Source: Alistipes sp. (GTDB lineage: Bacteria > Bacteroidota > Bacteroidia > Bacteroidales > Rikenellaceae). Taken from it: a DNA stretch of 64,000 nt. The notes beneath the pieces are model-generated. The model did no database searches. It was not told the DNA's origin and saw only the letters and a list, made by a program, of their open reading frames with translations. The stretch spans positions 1 through 64,000 of the forward strand of contig JAHHQO010000012.1 of NCBI GenBank assembly GCA_020026335.1, in the 5' to 3' direction. Both the position numbers and the translations under genes were made by a program. Of this stretch, positions 43,472-51,736 are shown piece by piece. The stretch's first letter is position 1; each line of letters opens with the position of its first letter.

Positions 43472-44266
43472 TTACAACCATTTGAGACCCATGACCAACA
43501 TACCGCCGCACAAACCTGTCGAGAGGGCAGCGGTGAGCAGTGCCGAGTCGATGAAGCGGCCGAAGGCACAGATGTAGTGACCGTCAATCATGTCACTCAC
43601 CGAGTTGATGTAGGGGATACCCGGCACCAGATACAACACACTGGTACCGATGGCGATGTCGGGTGTCGAACCCCACCCGAAGATGTAGGCGCCGGCACCG
43701 ATGACCGACGACACGAAGGCCGAGCAGAAGAAGGTGACTCTCACGTCACACTTTTTCGCGAGCAGAATTTGTTTGAGGCGGTAACCCATCATCGTGGCGA
43801 TGAAGACAATGAGCATCGACACGGCATCGCCGTTGAAGAGTCGGCAAAAGGACATATTGGCCAGCGAGGCCAGCACCAACACCACCCAACGATTGGTGGG
43901 GGGCGTTTTTGTGATTTCGTCGAGACGGGTTTTGGCAGTGGGGAAATCGCACTTTCCGTCGGCAATATCCCAGCTCAATTTGCTCAGTTGCGTATTGATG
44001 TTGAAACTTATTCCGCAGCGATAGGTTTTTTTCACCACGCTGTACGAGTGGAAATCCTCGGTTTCCTTCTCATCGTTACGCACCGTGATTTGAACATACG
44101 AAGGCATAATCATCATCTCGGCGACCACGTTCCACGCCTCTGACATACGCTGCACGTTTTTCTCGATACGGATACACGTTGCACCGCAACCCAGAAGCCA
44201 CGCGGCATACTCCGAAAGAAAGATACAAGCCTCTTTTGCTGTGGGCTGATAGCTGTTGTCGACCAT
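43472..44266 (-). CDS. Threonine/serine exporter, N-terminal half (ThrE family)
   Basis: This inner-membrane protein has 264 residues. The cytoplasmic N-terminal part (about 1-115) has the family-typical LLGCGATCIRIEKNVQRMSEAW and VQITVRNDEKETEDF. About five spans follow, with YLVPGIPYINSVSDMIDGHY near the C-terminal end. It is encoded just before its partner half, and six bases after a 59-residue membrane protein gene. Confidence 0.87.
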   Translation of the reverse strand: MVDNSYQPTAKEACIFLSEYAAWLLGCGATCIRIEKNVQRMSEAWNVVAEMMIMPSYVQITVRNDEKETEDFHSYSVVKKTYRCGISFNINTQLSKLSWDIADGKCDFPTAKTRLDEITKTPPTNRWVVLVLASLANMSFCRLFNGDAVSMLIVFIATMMGYRLKQILLAKKCDVRVTFFCSAFVSSVIGAGAYIFGWGSTPDIAIGTSVLYLVPGIPYINSVSDMIDGHYICAFGRFIDSALLTAALSTGLCGGMLVMGLKWL

Positions 44267-44272
44267 ACTCTG

Positions 44273-44452
44273 CTACAAATCGTTTTCCCAACAGTTTTCG
44301 AAGTCACCCGGGCAGTAAATCATCTCCTCCTCGGAAGTCATCGTAATCAAATGTTTCTTGCTTTGTCGGTGGCACTCTTTCCACGTTTCGACCATGAGAA
44401 TCAGGCTCATCACACTCACGATGCTCACCCAAAGAACTATCTCATCAACCAT
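44273..44452 (-). CDS. Small single-span membrane protein of 59 residues
   Basis: I do not recognise the family. From the ATG at 44452 the frame reads MVDEIVLWVSIVSVMSLILM and ends CPGDFENCWENDL. One hydrophobic span (about 5-20) is followed by a short basic stretch (CHRQSKKH), then an acidic tail with two Cys. The stop lies six bases before the ThrE gene start, which argues for co-transcription and possibly coupling. It could be a small accessory subunit of the exporter. A TATTTTTG box (44479-44486) lies about 27 bases upstream, with TTTG nearby at short spacing. The frame has no other evidence. Confidence 0.6.
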   Translation of the reverse strand: MVDEIVLWVSIVSVMSLILMVETWKECHRQSKKHLITMTSEEEMIYCPGDFENCWENDL

Positions 44453-44510
44453 AATTATAAAATATTTTAAATTCGTTGCAAAAATATATTCTTAAATTTT
44501 TTCAAAAAAG

Positions 44511-44885
44511 TATTGGTTCGGCTTTTTTTCGATAGCAGCTATTGCATCTATCAATCGCCGGAAAGCCCCCGGAAACGTCCTCTCAAACCCCTTCAGAGGG
44601 CATCTCGAAGCCTTCAAGCGATTAATTCACAATCCCGTTCAGTGGCTCAAATCCACCAATATTCCACTCTTTGCCCCCTTCACTGCCGTGTGCAACGCAC
44701 CACTTGGCAATCCGTATATTTGTCGTTTTCTATCTCTGCTATCTGTTTTAGCGATACGAGGTGCATTTTTTTTGCATTCCGCCGGCGAAAATCACCGCTC
44801 CGAAGCCCCAACTCCCGACCACTGTGCGACTTCCGCCACAAGGAGAGCAGACTCCCCCTCGCGGCGGCTTGTCGAAATCTTATTT
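44511..44885. other. Gene-free spacer between thrE and pdxB
   Basis: No gene is supported. The plus strand is C/T-rich. A 134-codon frame here encodes a Ser/Arg/Cys-rich product with no family likeness. Confidence 0.55.
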
Positions 44886-44890
44886 TTTCC

Positions 44891-44898
44891 TATCTTTG
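44891..44898 (+). promoter_or_regulatory. -7 box of pdxB
   Basis: TATCTTTG 31 bases before the pdxB start; CTTG 19 bases upstream is a partial -33 box. Confidence 0.6.
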
Positions 44899-44929
44899 CG
44901 TTCGCAAAGTATCATAATAAGGAATACAA

Positions 44930-45934
44930 ATGGCTGATTTGAAGATAGTAGCCGACAGTGCTATCCCCTTTCTGAAGGGAGTTCTCGAGCCTTACGCCCG
45001 GATTGAATACATCAAAGGAAGTGACATCTCGCACGATGACGTGCGCGATGCCGACGTGCTGATTATACGTACCCGCACCCGCTGCAACGCCTCGCTTTTG
45101 GAGGGTTCGCGCGTGCGTCTGATTCTCACCGCCACCATCGGTTTCGACCACATCGACCTTCCGTGGTGCCGTGCCCACAACATCACCGTTTCGACAGCGG
45201 CAGGTTGCAACGCACGCGGTGTGCTGCAATGGTTCTCTGCGGTGATGGTTCACCTCTCCCGCGAGTTGGGCTTCCGCCCCGAGGAGAAGACCCTCGGCGT
45301 GGTAGGTGTCGGACACGTGGGCTCGCTCATCAAGGCCTATGCCGAGAGCTGGGGCTTCCGCGTGGTGTGCTGCGACCCTCCGCGTGAGGAGCGCGAGCAT
45401 CTGGGCTTCCTGCCCCTTGAGGAGGTGGCACGTCAGGCTGACATCCTCACCTTCCATGTCCCCTATCAGCCGGATACCCACCACCTTTGCGATGCGCGAC
45501 TGCTCGCCCTGCTTCGTCCCGACTGCATCGTCCTCAACTCATCGCGCGGTGCCGTGGTGGATAACGATGCCCTGCGCGAGAGCCACCTCCGCGCCGTTCT
45601 CGATGTGTGGGAGCATGAACCCCAAATCGACCGCGAGCTGGCAGAGCGTGTGTTGCTCGCCACGCCCCACATCGCAGGCTACTCCCTGCAAGGCAAGGCC
45701 AACGCCACCTCCATCACTCTGGCGACCCTCTCTCGTCACTACGACCTGCCCTTCACGACATGGTATCCCGAAGGGGTTGCCCCCTCTTCGCCGCGTCCCA
45801 TCTCGTGGGAGGAGCTGTGCGAAAGCATCGGTCGCCACTACGACATCGCTGAGGAGAGCCGACGACTCAAATCCCACCCCGAAGCCTTCGAGGAGATGCG
45901 CAACAACTACCCCTATCGCAAGGAGTATTTCTAA
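44930..45934 (+). CDS. pdxB: 4-phosphoerythronate dehydrogenase
   Basis: An NAD-dependent oxidoreductase in the DXP-dependent route to pyridoxal phosphate. The N-terminus MADLKIVADSAIPFLKGVLEP is typical. The Rossmann fold has TLGVVGVGHVGSLI (about 123-136). Catalytic-region motifs include TFHVPYQPDTHHL, NSSRGAVVDNDAL and ATPHIAGYSLQGK with the catalytic His. The length of 334 is shorter than E. coli (378), with a reduced C-terminal domain. Other 2-hydroxyacid dehydrogenases are less likely given the PdxB-specific N-terminus. Confidence 0.92.
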   Translation: MADLKIVADSAIPFLKGVLEPYARIEYIKGSDISHDDVRDADVLIIRTRTRCNASLLEGSRVRLILTATIGFDHIDLPWCRAHNITVSTAAGCNARGVLQWFSAVMVHLSRELGFRPEEKTLGVVGVGHVGSLIKAYAESWGFRVVCCDPPREEREHLGFLPLEEVARQADILTFHVPYQPDTHHLCDARLLALLRPDCIVLNSSRGAVVDNDALRESHLRAVLDVWEHEPQIDRELAERVLLATPHIAGYSLQGKANATSITLATLSRHYDLPFTTWYPEGVAPSSPRPISWEELCESIGRHYDIAEESRRLKSHPEAFEEMRNNYPYRKEYF

Positions 45935-46033
45935 CCCCTGCACGACCGCTCCCGAGGACTCCCATACAATAATTCGGGACAAATATTTCAATATTTGTAC
46001 TTTTTTTGGTAACTTTGGCTGTTTAACGAAGCT

Positions 46034-47170
46034 ATGTATAATAAAATCATAAAGCCCATTCTCTTTTCGCTCGGCATCGAGCATGCACACAGCGCAGCAA
46101 TACTGATGTTGCGCGTGGTCGGTCTTATCCCCGGCGGTCGCTGGTTGCTGCGCAAAATCTACTCGGAGAAGAGCCCCCGGATTGAAAAGGAGGTCTTCGG
46201 TCTCCACTTCCGCAACCCCATAGGTCTTGCGGCAGGATTCGACCGCAACGGCGAGATTTATCGTGAGCTGACCAGCCTCGGCTTCGGCTTCGTGGAAATC
46301 GGCACCCTCACCCCCGAGGCACAGAACGGAAATCCGCGTCCGCGCATCTTCCGTCTGCCGCTCGACAACGCCCTCATCAACCGCACAGGTATGCCCAACC
46401 GCGGACTCAAGACCGCCCTGCGCCACCTGCGCCGCCCCCACAAGGGTATCATCGTGGGTTGCAACATCGGCAAGAACACCGCCACACCCCGCGAGGAAGC
46501 TCCGGGCGAATACCTGCGTCTGTTCCGCAACCTCTATCAGTATGCCGACTACTTCACCATCAATCTCAACTGCGACAACGCCTGCCGCGAAGGTGCGACC
46601 TTCACACGTGAGTACATACTGAGCATTCTCAACCCCCTGTTCGACTTCCGCCGTGGTCAGAACCAGTTTCGTCCCATCTTGCTGAAGGTCACTCCCGACC
46701 TCACCGACAAGATGATTGACGAGGTGACCAACATTCTCACCACCACACCGCTCGACGGTATCGTGGCGACCAACGGCACCCACGAACGCTGCAAGATGAA
46801 CACCAGCAGAGCCAACATCAAGCAAATCGGCAACGGTTTCATGAGTGGTGCACCCCTCACCGAGCGCGCCATAGAGATTGTCCGCAAGATACACACCCTG
46901 TCGGGTGGCAGCTACCCCATCATCGGTTGCGGTGGTCTGATGACCACCGACGATGTACGCCGTATGATGGAGGCAGGTGCCGATTTGGTACAGGTCTACA
47001 CGGGCTTCATCTTCAACGGGCCCAAATTCCCCGGCGACCTCTGCCGTGCCCTCATTGCCGATGCAGAGGCCGAGGAGCATCAGGAAGCCGTCCCCCAACA
47101 GGAGGAACCCGCCACCGAGAACGCAGACACCGAGCCTGCGACCCCGACCGCGGCAGACCCACAAGCGTAA
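46034..47170 (+). CDS. pyrD: Dihydroorotate dehydrogenase (quinone type)
   Basis: A membrane-associated flavoenzyme that oxidises dihydroorotate in pyrimidine synthesis. The N-terminal helix (IKPILFSLGIEHAHSAA) and NPIGLAAGFDRNGE fit class 2. FMN-binding ATNGT and IIGCGGLMTTDD are present. Two odd points: the active-site loop, usually N-V-S-S/C-P-N, reads INLNCDNACREG (about 176-187), with Cys and no Pro. The last 30 or so residues are an acidic, Pro/Ala-rich tail (QEAVPQQEEPATENADTEPA) not seen in most PyrD. The reaction is inferred from the family. Confidence 0.88.
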   Translation: MYNKIIKPILFSLGIEHAHSAAILMLRVVGLIPGGRWLLRKIYSEKSPRIEKEVFGLHFRNPIGLAAGFDRNGEIYRELTSLGFGFVEIGTLTPEAQNGNPRPRIFRLPLDNALINRTGMPNRGLKTALRHLRRPHKGIIVGCNIGKNTATPREEAPGEYLRLFRNLYQYADYFTINLNCDNACREGATFTREYILSILNPLFDFRRGQNQFRPILLKVTPDLTDKMIDEVTNILTTTPLDGIVATNGTHERCKMNTSRANIKQIGNGFMSGAPLTERAIEIVRKIHTLSGGSYPIIGCGGLMTTDDVRRMMEAGADLVQVYTGFIFNGPKFPGDLCRALIADAEAEEHQEAVPQQEEPATENADTEPATPTAADPQA

Positions 47171-47254
47171 TTTTCCGCACCCCGACCGACTCGTCTTTCC
47201 GCTGTCGAATCTGTCGAAAAGCCTCTCGTCCGAGCTGCGCACAAACCTCATAGC

Positions 47255-48496
47255 ATGAAAGCGTCTATCATCACCATCGGCGATGAAATCCTCATCGGAC
47301 AAATCGTCGATACCAACACGGTATTCATCGCCCGCGAGCTCAACGCTCTGGGCATTGTCGTTGCGGAGAAACTCTCCATCGGCGACGACCGCCAACAAAT
47401 CACCGACACCCTCCGCCGCACCCTCGACTTCTCCGATGTGGTCATTCTCACCGGCGGACTGGGTCCCACCAAGGACGACATCACCAAACATACCCTCGCC
47501 GAGATGTTCCACTCGCCGATGCGCTTCGATGAGCAGGTCGCCTCGCACGTGGAGCGTATGCTCACCTCGCGCGGCATCGACTTCAACGAGCTGAACCGCG
47601 CACAGGCTCTCGTTCCCGAATGTTGCGAGGTGCTCTTCAACCGTCACGGCACAGCCCCCGGTATGTGGTTCGAACACGAGGGCAAGATTATCGTCTCGTT
47701 GCCGGGCGTTCCCTTCGAGATGAAGCACCTCATGGAGGACGAGGTACTCCCCCGACTCAAGCAACGCTTCACCCTGCGTGCCATCGTCCACCGCACCCTC
47801 ATCACATCGGGTCTGGCGGAGTCGATGCTCGCCAAGCGCATCGAGAAGTGGGAGGACGCCCTGCCCTCCTATCTGAAGCTGGCATACCTGCCCAATCCCT
47901 CGGCGGTGCGTCTGCGTCTGTCGGCCTATGAGGTGGACGGCGAGAGCGTGTCGAAGGAAATCGACCGTCAGTTCTCCGAGCTGGAGAAAATCATTCCCGA
48001 ATATGTGGTCGGCTACGAGACCGCCTCGATGGAGGAGATCGTACACCGTATGCTCACCGAGCGCGGCAAGACCCTCTCCACAGCCGAGAGTTGCACGGGC
48101 GGAAGCATCGCTTCGCGCTTCACCGCCATGGCAGGAGCATCGCAATATTTCCTCGCCGGCGTGGTGTCGTACAGCAACGAAGCCAAGGCCGACATTCTGG
48201 GTGTAGACCCCTCAACCATCGAACGATACGGAGCGGTGAGCGAGCAGGTCGCCCGACAGATGGCAGAGGGCGCACGCCGCATCTCGGGCAGTGACTACGC
48301 CATCTCCACCACAGGCATCGCAGGCCCTACGGGAGGTAGCGAGGAGAAGCCCGTCGGCACGGTATGGATGGCGGTTGCCACCCCGACTCACACCGTTGCG
48401 GTGTGCAAACAGTGCGGCACGGACAGAGGTCAGGTCATCAACCGCGCGAGTGGTTTTGCCATCGCCCTGTTGCATGACGAACTGCTGAAGGCATAG
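47255..48496 (+). CDS. cinA: CinA family protein (nicotinamide-nucleotide amidase/ADP-ribose hydrolase)
   Basis: A cytoplasmic two-domain protein of 413 residues involved in pyridine-nucleotide recycling. The N-terminal MoCF-like domain (about 1-170) has ITIGDEILIGQIVDTNT and VVILTGGLGPTKDDIT. The C-terminal amidase domain (about 255-413) has TLSTAESCTGGSIASRFTAM and STTGIAGPTGGSEEKPVGTVW. It follows pyrD by 84 bases on the same strand. The name 'competence-damage protein' is historic and is not evidence of competence here. Confidence 0.93.
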   Translation: MKASIITIGDEILIGQIVDTNTVFIARELNALGIVVAEKLSIGDDRQQITDTLRRTLDFSDVVILTGGLGPTKDDITKHTLAEMFHSPMRFDEQVASHVERMLTSRGIDFNELNRAQALVPECCEVLFNRHGTAPGMWFEHEGKIIVSLPGVPFEMKHLMEDEVLPRLKQRFTLRAIVHRTLITSGLAESMLAKRIEKWEDALPSYLKLAYLPNPSAVRLRLSAYEVDGESVSKEIDRQFSELEKIIPEYVVGYETASMEEIVHRMLTERGKTLSTAESCTGGSIASRFTAMAGASQYFLAGVVSYSNEAKADILGVDPSTIERYGAVSEQVARQMAEGARRISGSDYAISTTGIAGPTGGSEEKPVGTVWMAVATPTHTVAVCKQCGTDRGQVINRASGFAIALLHDELLKA

Positions 48497-48621
48497 CAAA
48501 ATCGTCACAAAATGCCCCGATTTACTGCTCAAAACGGGCAAAAAAGGGAGAAAAAGCGACATTTTTCAATATTTTCTAAAAATAATTCGGGGTGCAGGAA
48601 GTGAAATTCTCATTTTTTTCG

Positions 48622-48629
48622 TATATTTG
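48622..48629 (+). promoter_or_regulatory. -7 box of the rpmB operon
   Basis: TATATTTG 43 bases before rpmB; the -33 position is not recognisable. Confidence 0.6.
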
Positions 48630-48672
48630 CACTCCCTTTTATGGGGATTTTAACCAAAAATTTGTTTAAACA

Positions 48673-48906
48673 ATGAAAGTTTGCGAAATCACAGGTAAGG
48701 TTGCGATGACCGGTAACAACGTGTCTCACTCGCACCACAAGACCAAGCGCAAGTTCAGCATCAACCTGAAGACAAAGCGTTTCTGGTCAGAGGAAGATGG
48801 TCGCTGGATTACTCTGAAGGTAACGGCTGCCGGCATGAAAACTATTAACAAAAAAGGTTTGGCAGTTGCTCTGCGTGAGTCAGCTACAGCTAAGTCAATC
48901 TACTAA
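48673..48906 (+). CDS. rpmB: 50S ribosomal protein L28
   Basis: A 77-residue ribosomal protein with the family start MKVCEITGKVAMTGNNVSHS and the core HHKTKRKFSINLKTKRFW. The zinc CxxC pairs are missing (one Cys only). It is first in a run with rpmG and the DUF4295 gene. Confidence 0.97.
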   Translation: MKVCEITGKVAMTGNNVSHSHHKTKRKFSINLKTKRFWSEEDGRWITLKVTAAGMKTINKKGLAVALRESATAKSIY

Positions 48907-48920
48907 AATCTAAGGTCGAA

Positions 48921-49103
48921 ATGGCAAAGAAAGGTAATCGCGTACAGGTAATCCTTGAGTGTACCGAGCAGAAAGAGAGCGGTGTTGCAGGCATGTCGCG
49001 CTACATCACCACCAAGAACAAGAAGAACACTCCCGAGCGTTTGGAGCGTAAGAAGTACAACCCCTTCCTCAAGAGAGTAACTCTTCACCGTGAAATTAAA
49101 TAG
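48921..49103 (+). CDS. rpmG: 50S ribosomal protein L33
   Basis: A 60-residue ribosomal protein. It has MAKKGNRVQVILECTEQ, the GMSRYITTKNKKNTPERLE core and the KYNPFLKRVTLHREIK end. The zinc-ligand Cys pairs are absent. It lies 14 bases after rpmB and 12 before the DUF4295 gene. Confidence 0.97.
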   Translation: MAKKGNRVQVILECTEQKESGVAGMSRYITTKNKKNTPERLERKKYNPFLKRVTLHREIK

Positions 49104-49115
49104 TAAATAAGCACT

Positions 49116-49271
49116 ATGGCAAAGAAAGCAATCTCAACGCTGAGAACAGGCGCAGGTAAGACCTTGACCAAATGCATCAAGATGGTTAAGTCGGAGAAGA
49201 CTGGAGCTTATATGTTCAAGGAGGTCATCGTACCCAACGAGCAGATTAAGGATTTCTTCTCGAAGAAATAA
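49116..49271 (+). CDS. DUF4295 family protein (51 aa)
   Basis: A very small basic protein, MAKKAISTLRTGAGKTLTKC to EQIKDFFSKK. It is conserved behind rpmG in Bacteroidetes and recognised from that context. Its size, charge and position suggest a ribosome-associated role, but I know of no proof. A strong terminator follows 30 bases after the stop, closing the operon. Confidence 0.88.
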   Translation: MAKKAISTLRTGAGKTLTKCIKMVKSEKTGAYMFKEVIVPNEQIKDFFSKK

Positions 49272-49300
49272 GTATTTTAAGAATAACATATTTCTTAAAT

Positions 49301-49341
49301 ACAAAGGGCATCCCGATTTAGGGCTGCCCTTTGTGTTTTTT
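49301..49341 (+). terminator. Terminator of the rpmB-rpmG-DUF4295 operon
   Basis: ACAAAGGGCA-N14-TGCCCTTTGT followed by GTTTTTT. Confidence 0.88.
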
Positions 49342-49646
49342 AGGGGTGTATGTGTAAGGAACGAAGGCGAGGCGTGAGTGAGTGAGGACGCGAGGTGATG
49401 CCGAGGGCGCGAGGTCTCGCTCACACAATGGACTCCGCCAACTTCGATACGGACGCGCTGCACCCCGCCGATACGGACGCGCAACACCTCGACACAGACA
49501 CAGGTGCACACACACCCTACTATTATATAAGGTATCTATTACCGTCCTTCTCCGCGCCAATTCTCCTTTCTCGGATATATCCATATATTCACTCCTATCG
49601 GGCAACCACACCCTTATCGCCCACCCTATTTAATTCTATTTCGTTT

Positions 49647-49708
49647 CCTCTCTCACGATGCGGGAACGCCCAGCGGCAAGGGGCAGCATCTGTCTGCCCC
49701 GACGAGCG
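49647..49708 (+). repeat. 62-bp direct repeat, copy 1
   Basis: This copy matches 49755-49816 at 61 of 62 positions (A versus G at one site, at an offset of 108 bases). It contains GGGGCAG-N6-CTGCCCC, which can form a hairpin. Confidence 0.9.
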
Positions 49709-49754
49709 ACTACACATCATCAGCACCCACCACCACTCCACATTCACCGCGCCC

Positions 49755-49816
49755 CCTCTCTCACGATGCGGGAGCGCCCAGCGGCAAGGGGCAGCATCTG
49801 TCTGCCCCGACGAGCG
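49755..49816 (+). repeat. 62-bp direct repeat, copy 2
   Basis: Second copy, ending ten bases before the rny terminator stem. The near-identity points to a recent duplication or homogenisation. Confidence 0.9.
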
Positions 49817-49820
49817 GATA

Positions 49821-49850
49821 AAAAAATCCCAGCCTTTGTTAAGGCTGGGA
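49821..49850 (-). terminator. Terminator of rny
   Basis: TCCCAGCCTT-TGTT-AAGGCTGGGA followed on the minus strand by ATTTTTT. Confidence 0.88.
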
Positions 49851-49874
49851 TATATGGATTGTCGAGATGGTCAT

Positions 49875-49973
49875 GAAATGACGTACCCCGGACAATCAAT
49901 TTTACTTCGCGTACGAAACGGCGCGGGTCTCGCGGATAACGGTGATTTTCACCTGTCCGGGGTACGTCATTTC
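49875..49973 (-). repeat. Perfect 20-bp inverted repeat spanning the rny 3' end
   Basis: The arm at 49954-49973 lies inside rny and encodes EMTYPGQ. The arm at 49875-49894, just past the stop, is its exact reverse complement; 59 bases separate them. The rny mRNA can fold into a 20-bp helix that encloses the last 16 or so codons and the stop. Confidence 0.95.
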
Positions 49974-51452
49974 GTCCTGAATCTTCTTTGCTATGTCGTG
50001 CGAAAGGCTCTCCGACTCCTGATCTGACAGCTTGTCGGCACCTACGATGACGCGCAACTCGCGACCTGCCTGAATAGCGTAGGTCTTCACTACACCGGGG
50101 TATGAGAGGGCGATGTCCTCCATCTCCTTCAGACGCTTGATGTAACTCTCGACCACCTCACGGCGAGCACCGGGACGTGCACCCGAGATGGCATCGCAGA
50201 CCTGAATGATGGGCGCGATGAGCGAGGTCATCTCCACTTCATCGTGGTGGGCACCAATGGCGTTGCATACTTCGGGTTTCTCCTTGTACTTCTTCGCCAG
50301 CTTCATACCGATGAGTGCGTGCGGCAATTCGGGCTCGTCATCGGGCACCTTACCAATATCGTGGAGCAAACCTGCACGGCGTGCGGTCTTGGGGTTCAAG
50401 CCCAGCTCTGCCGCCATGATACCTGCCAGATTGGCGGTCTCACGTGCGTGCTGCAAGAGGTTCTGACCATAGGAAGAACGGTACTTCATACGGCCAATCA
50501 TACGAATCAACTCGGGGTGCAGACCGTGGATACCGAGGTCGATGGTGGTACGCTTACCCACCTCAACAATCTCCTCCTCAATCTGCTTCTGTACCTTGGC
50601 TACGACCTCCTCGATACGTGCGGGGTGAATACGGCCGTCGGTCACCAACTGGTGGAGTGCCAGACGGGCTACCTCACGGCGCACGGGGTCAAAACCGCTG
50701 AGGATGATGGCCTCAGGGGTGTCGTCCACGATAATTTCAATACCTGTTGCGGCCTCCAGAGCGCGGATGTTGCGACCCTCGCGGCCGATGATGCGACCCT
50801 TGACCTCGTCGCTCTCGATGTTGAACACCGTCACGGCATTCTCGATGGCGGTCTCGGTAGCCACACGCTGGATAGATGCCACGATGATACGCTTGGCCTC
50901 TTTCGAAGCGGTCAGTTTGGCCTCCTCGATGGTCTCGTTGATGTAGGCGACAGCCTCACTCTTGGCCTCGGCCTTCATGTTCTCGATGAGGGTGTTCTTG
51001 GCGTCCTCGGAGCTCATGCCCGAAATCTGCTCGAGACGGGTGTTCTGCTCCTTAATCATCTGGTTGACCTCCTCCTGCTTGATATCGAGCGACTGCATCT
51101 GTGACTGCATCTGCTCCTTGAGTCGGTCGTTGTCGCGCAACTTACAGTCGAGTTCGTGCTGCTGGTTCTGGAGGTTCTGCTCCATCTGCTTGGCGCGCTG
51201 CTCCATCTGTGCGACCTTTTGGTTGCGCTCGTTGATGGTGCGGTCGTGCTCGCTCTTCATCTGCACGAATTTCTCCTTGGCCTGCAAGATTTTCTCTTTC
51301 TTGAGCATCTCGCCTTCGACCTCGGCCTCCTTGATGATGGCCGCGCTGCGCTGTCGTGCGTTGTTCTTGGTGACGTAGGTGGTCACCACATGGAAGATGG
51401 CGATACCCAGCACCGACGACAGAATGGCGGTTACGATAATTGTAATATCCAT
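49902..51452 (-). CDS. rny: Ribonuclease Y
   Basis: A membrane-anchored endoribonuclease that starts mRNA decay. The 516 residues show an N-terminal span (TIIVTAILSSVLGIAIFHVV) and a long coiled coil (about 30-200). The KH domain (about 205-270) has DEVKGRIIGREGRNIRALE. The HD domain (about 330-425) has LLHDIGKVPDDEPELPHALIG with the metal-binding HD pair. The 3' end carries a perfect inverted repeat that would form in the mRNA. It lies downstream of zapA and the 6S RNA gene. Confidence 0.97.
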   Translation of the reverse strand: MDITIIVTAILSSVLGIAIFHVVTTYVTKNNARQRSAAIIKEAEVEGEMLKKEKILQAKEKFVQMKSEHDRTINERNQKVAQMEQRAKQMEQNLQNQQHELDCKLRDNDRLKEQMQSQMQSLDIKQEEVNQMIKEQNTRLEQISGMSSEDAKNTLIENMKAEAKSEAVAYINETIEEAKLTASKEAKRIIVASIQRVATETAIENAVTVFNIESDEVKGRIIGREGRNIRALEAATGIEIIVDDTPEAIILSGFDPVRREVARLALHQLVTDGRIHPARIEEVVAKVQKQIEEEIVEVGKRTTIDLGIHGLHPELIRMIGRMKYRSSYGQNLLQHARETANLAGIMAAELGLNPKTARRAGLLHDIGKVPDDEPELPHALIGMKLAKKYKEKPEVCNAIGAHHDEVEMTSLIAPIIQVCDAISGARPGARREVVESYIKRLKEMEDIALSYPGVVKTYAIQAGRELRVIVGADKLSDQESESLSHDIAKKIQDEMTYPGQVKITVIRETRAVSYAK

Positions 51453-51499
51453 TAGAATCTAATCGTTATTATTAATATTAAGGGTTTAAGTTGTTTTCA

Positions 51500-51702
51500 A
51501 AAAAAAACCGCATAGAGTTCCTTTTCTTGTTTGACGAATCTGCAAGATAAGTCAAAGTGGGGGCTCCGATAAATCGCAATCTTCCAACGGTACATCCTGT
51601 GTACACCCCGTGAGGGGTTAAGGCCTGATTTTGAAGCGTCGTGAGTTGCCCCAATGTAATAAGTGTTCAGTTTCGCAAAGCTTAAGGAACCTATGCGGGT
51701 GG
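51500..51702 (-). ncRNA. ssrS: 6S RNA
   Basis: 6S RNA binds and inhibits the housekeeping RNA polymerase. Between zapA and rny the minus strand forms a long closing stem: CCGCATAG + GTTCCTT (51684-51698) pairs with AAGGAAC + CTATGCGG (51508-51523) around a single bulged T. A run of nine T follows directly as a terminator. Inside are GTACA / TGTAC and CCCC / GGGG hairpins, and the remainder is an unpaired bubble. The rod shape, the length of about 200 bases and the zapA neighbour (as in E. coli) all fit. Exact ends are not resolved. Confidence 0.78.
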
Positions 51703-51736
51703 TTTATCCTCTGTATTTTAAAGAACGAGTCTACCC

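Larger units (their letters stand above)
49342..49820. other. Gene-free spacer containing a direct repeat
   Basis: No gene is supported between the DUF4295 operon and rny. It includes a TATTATATAAGGTATC motif (about 49520-49535) and the 62-bp direct repeat described separately. Frames running through it encode low-complexity products. Confidence 0.6.

Noticed and set aside
45539..48145. 868-codon frame antisense to pdxB, pyrD and cinA
   Set aside because: It spans three recognised genes on the other strand; a real gene covering all three is very unlikely.
49647..49816. Possible CRISPR array
   Set aside because: There are only two repeat units, each 62 bases long, with one 46-base gap and no cas genes nearby.
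49395..50027. 210-codon plus-strand frame containing MTYPGQ
   Set aside because: The MTYPGQ match to RNase Y arises only because of the 20-bp inverted copy. The rest reads antisense to rny or through the direct repeats.
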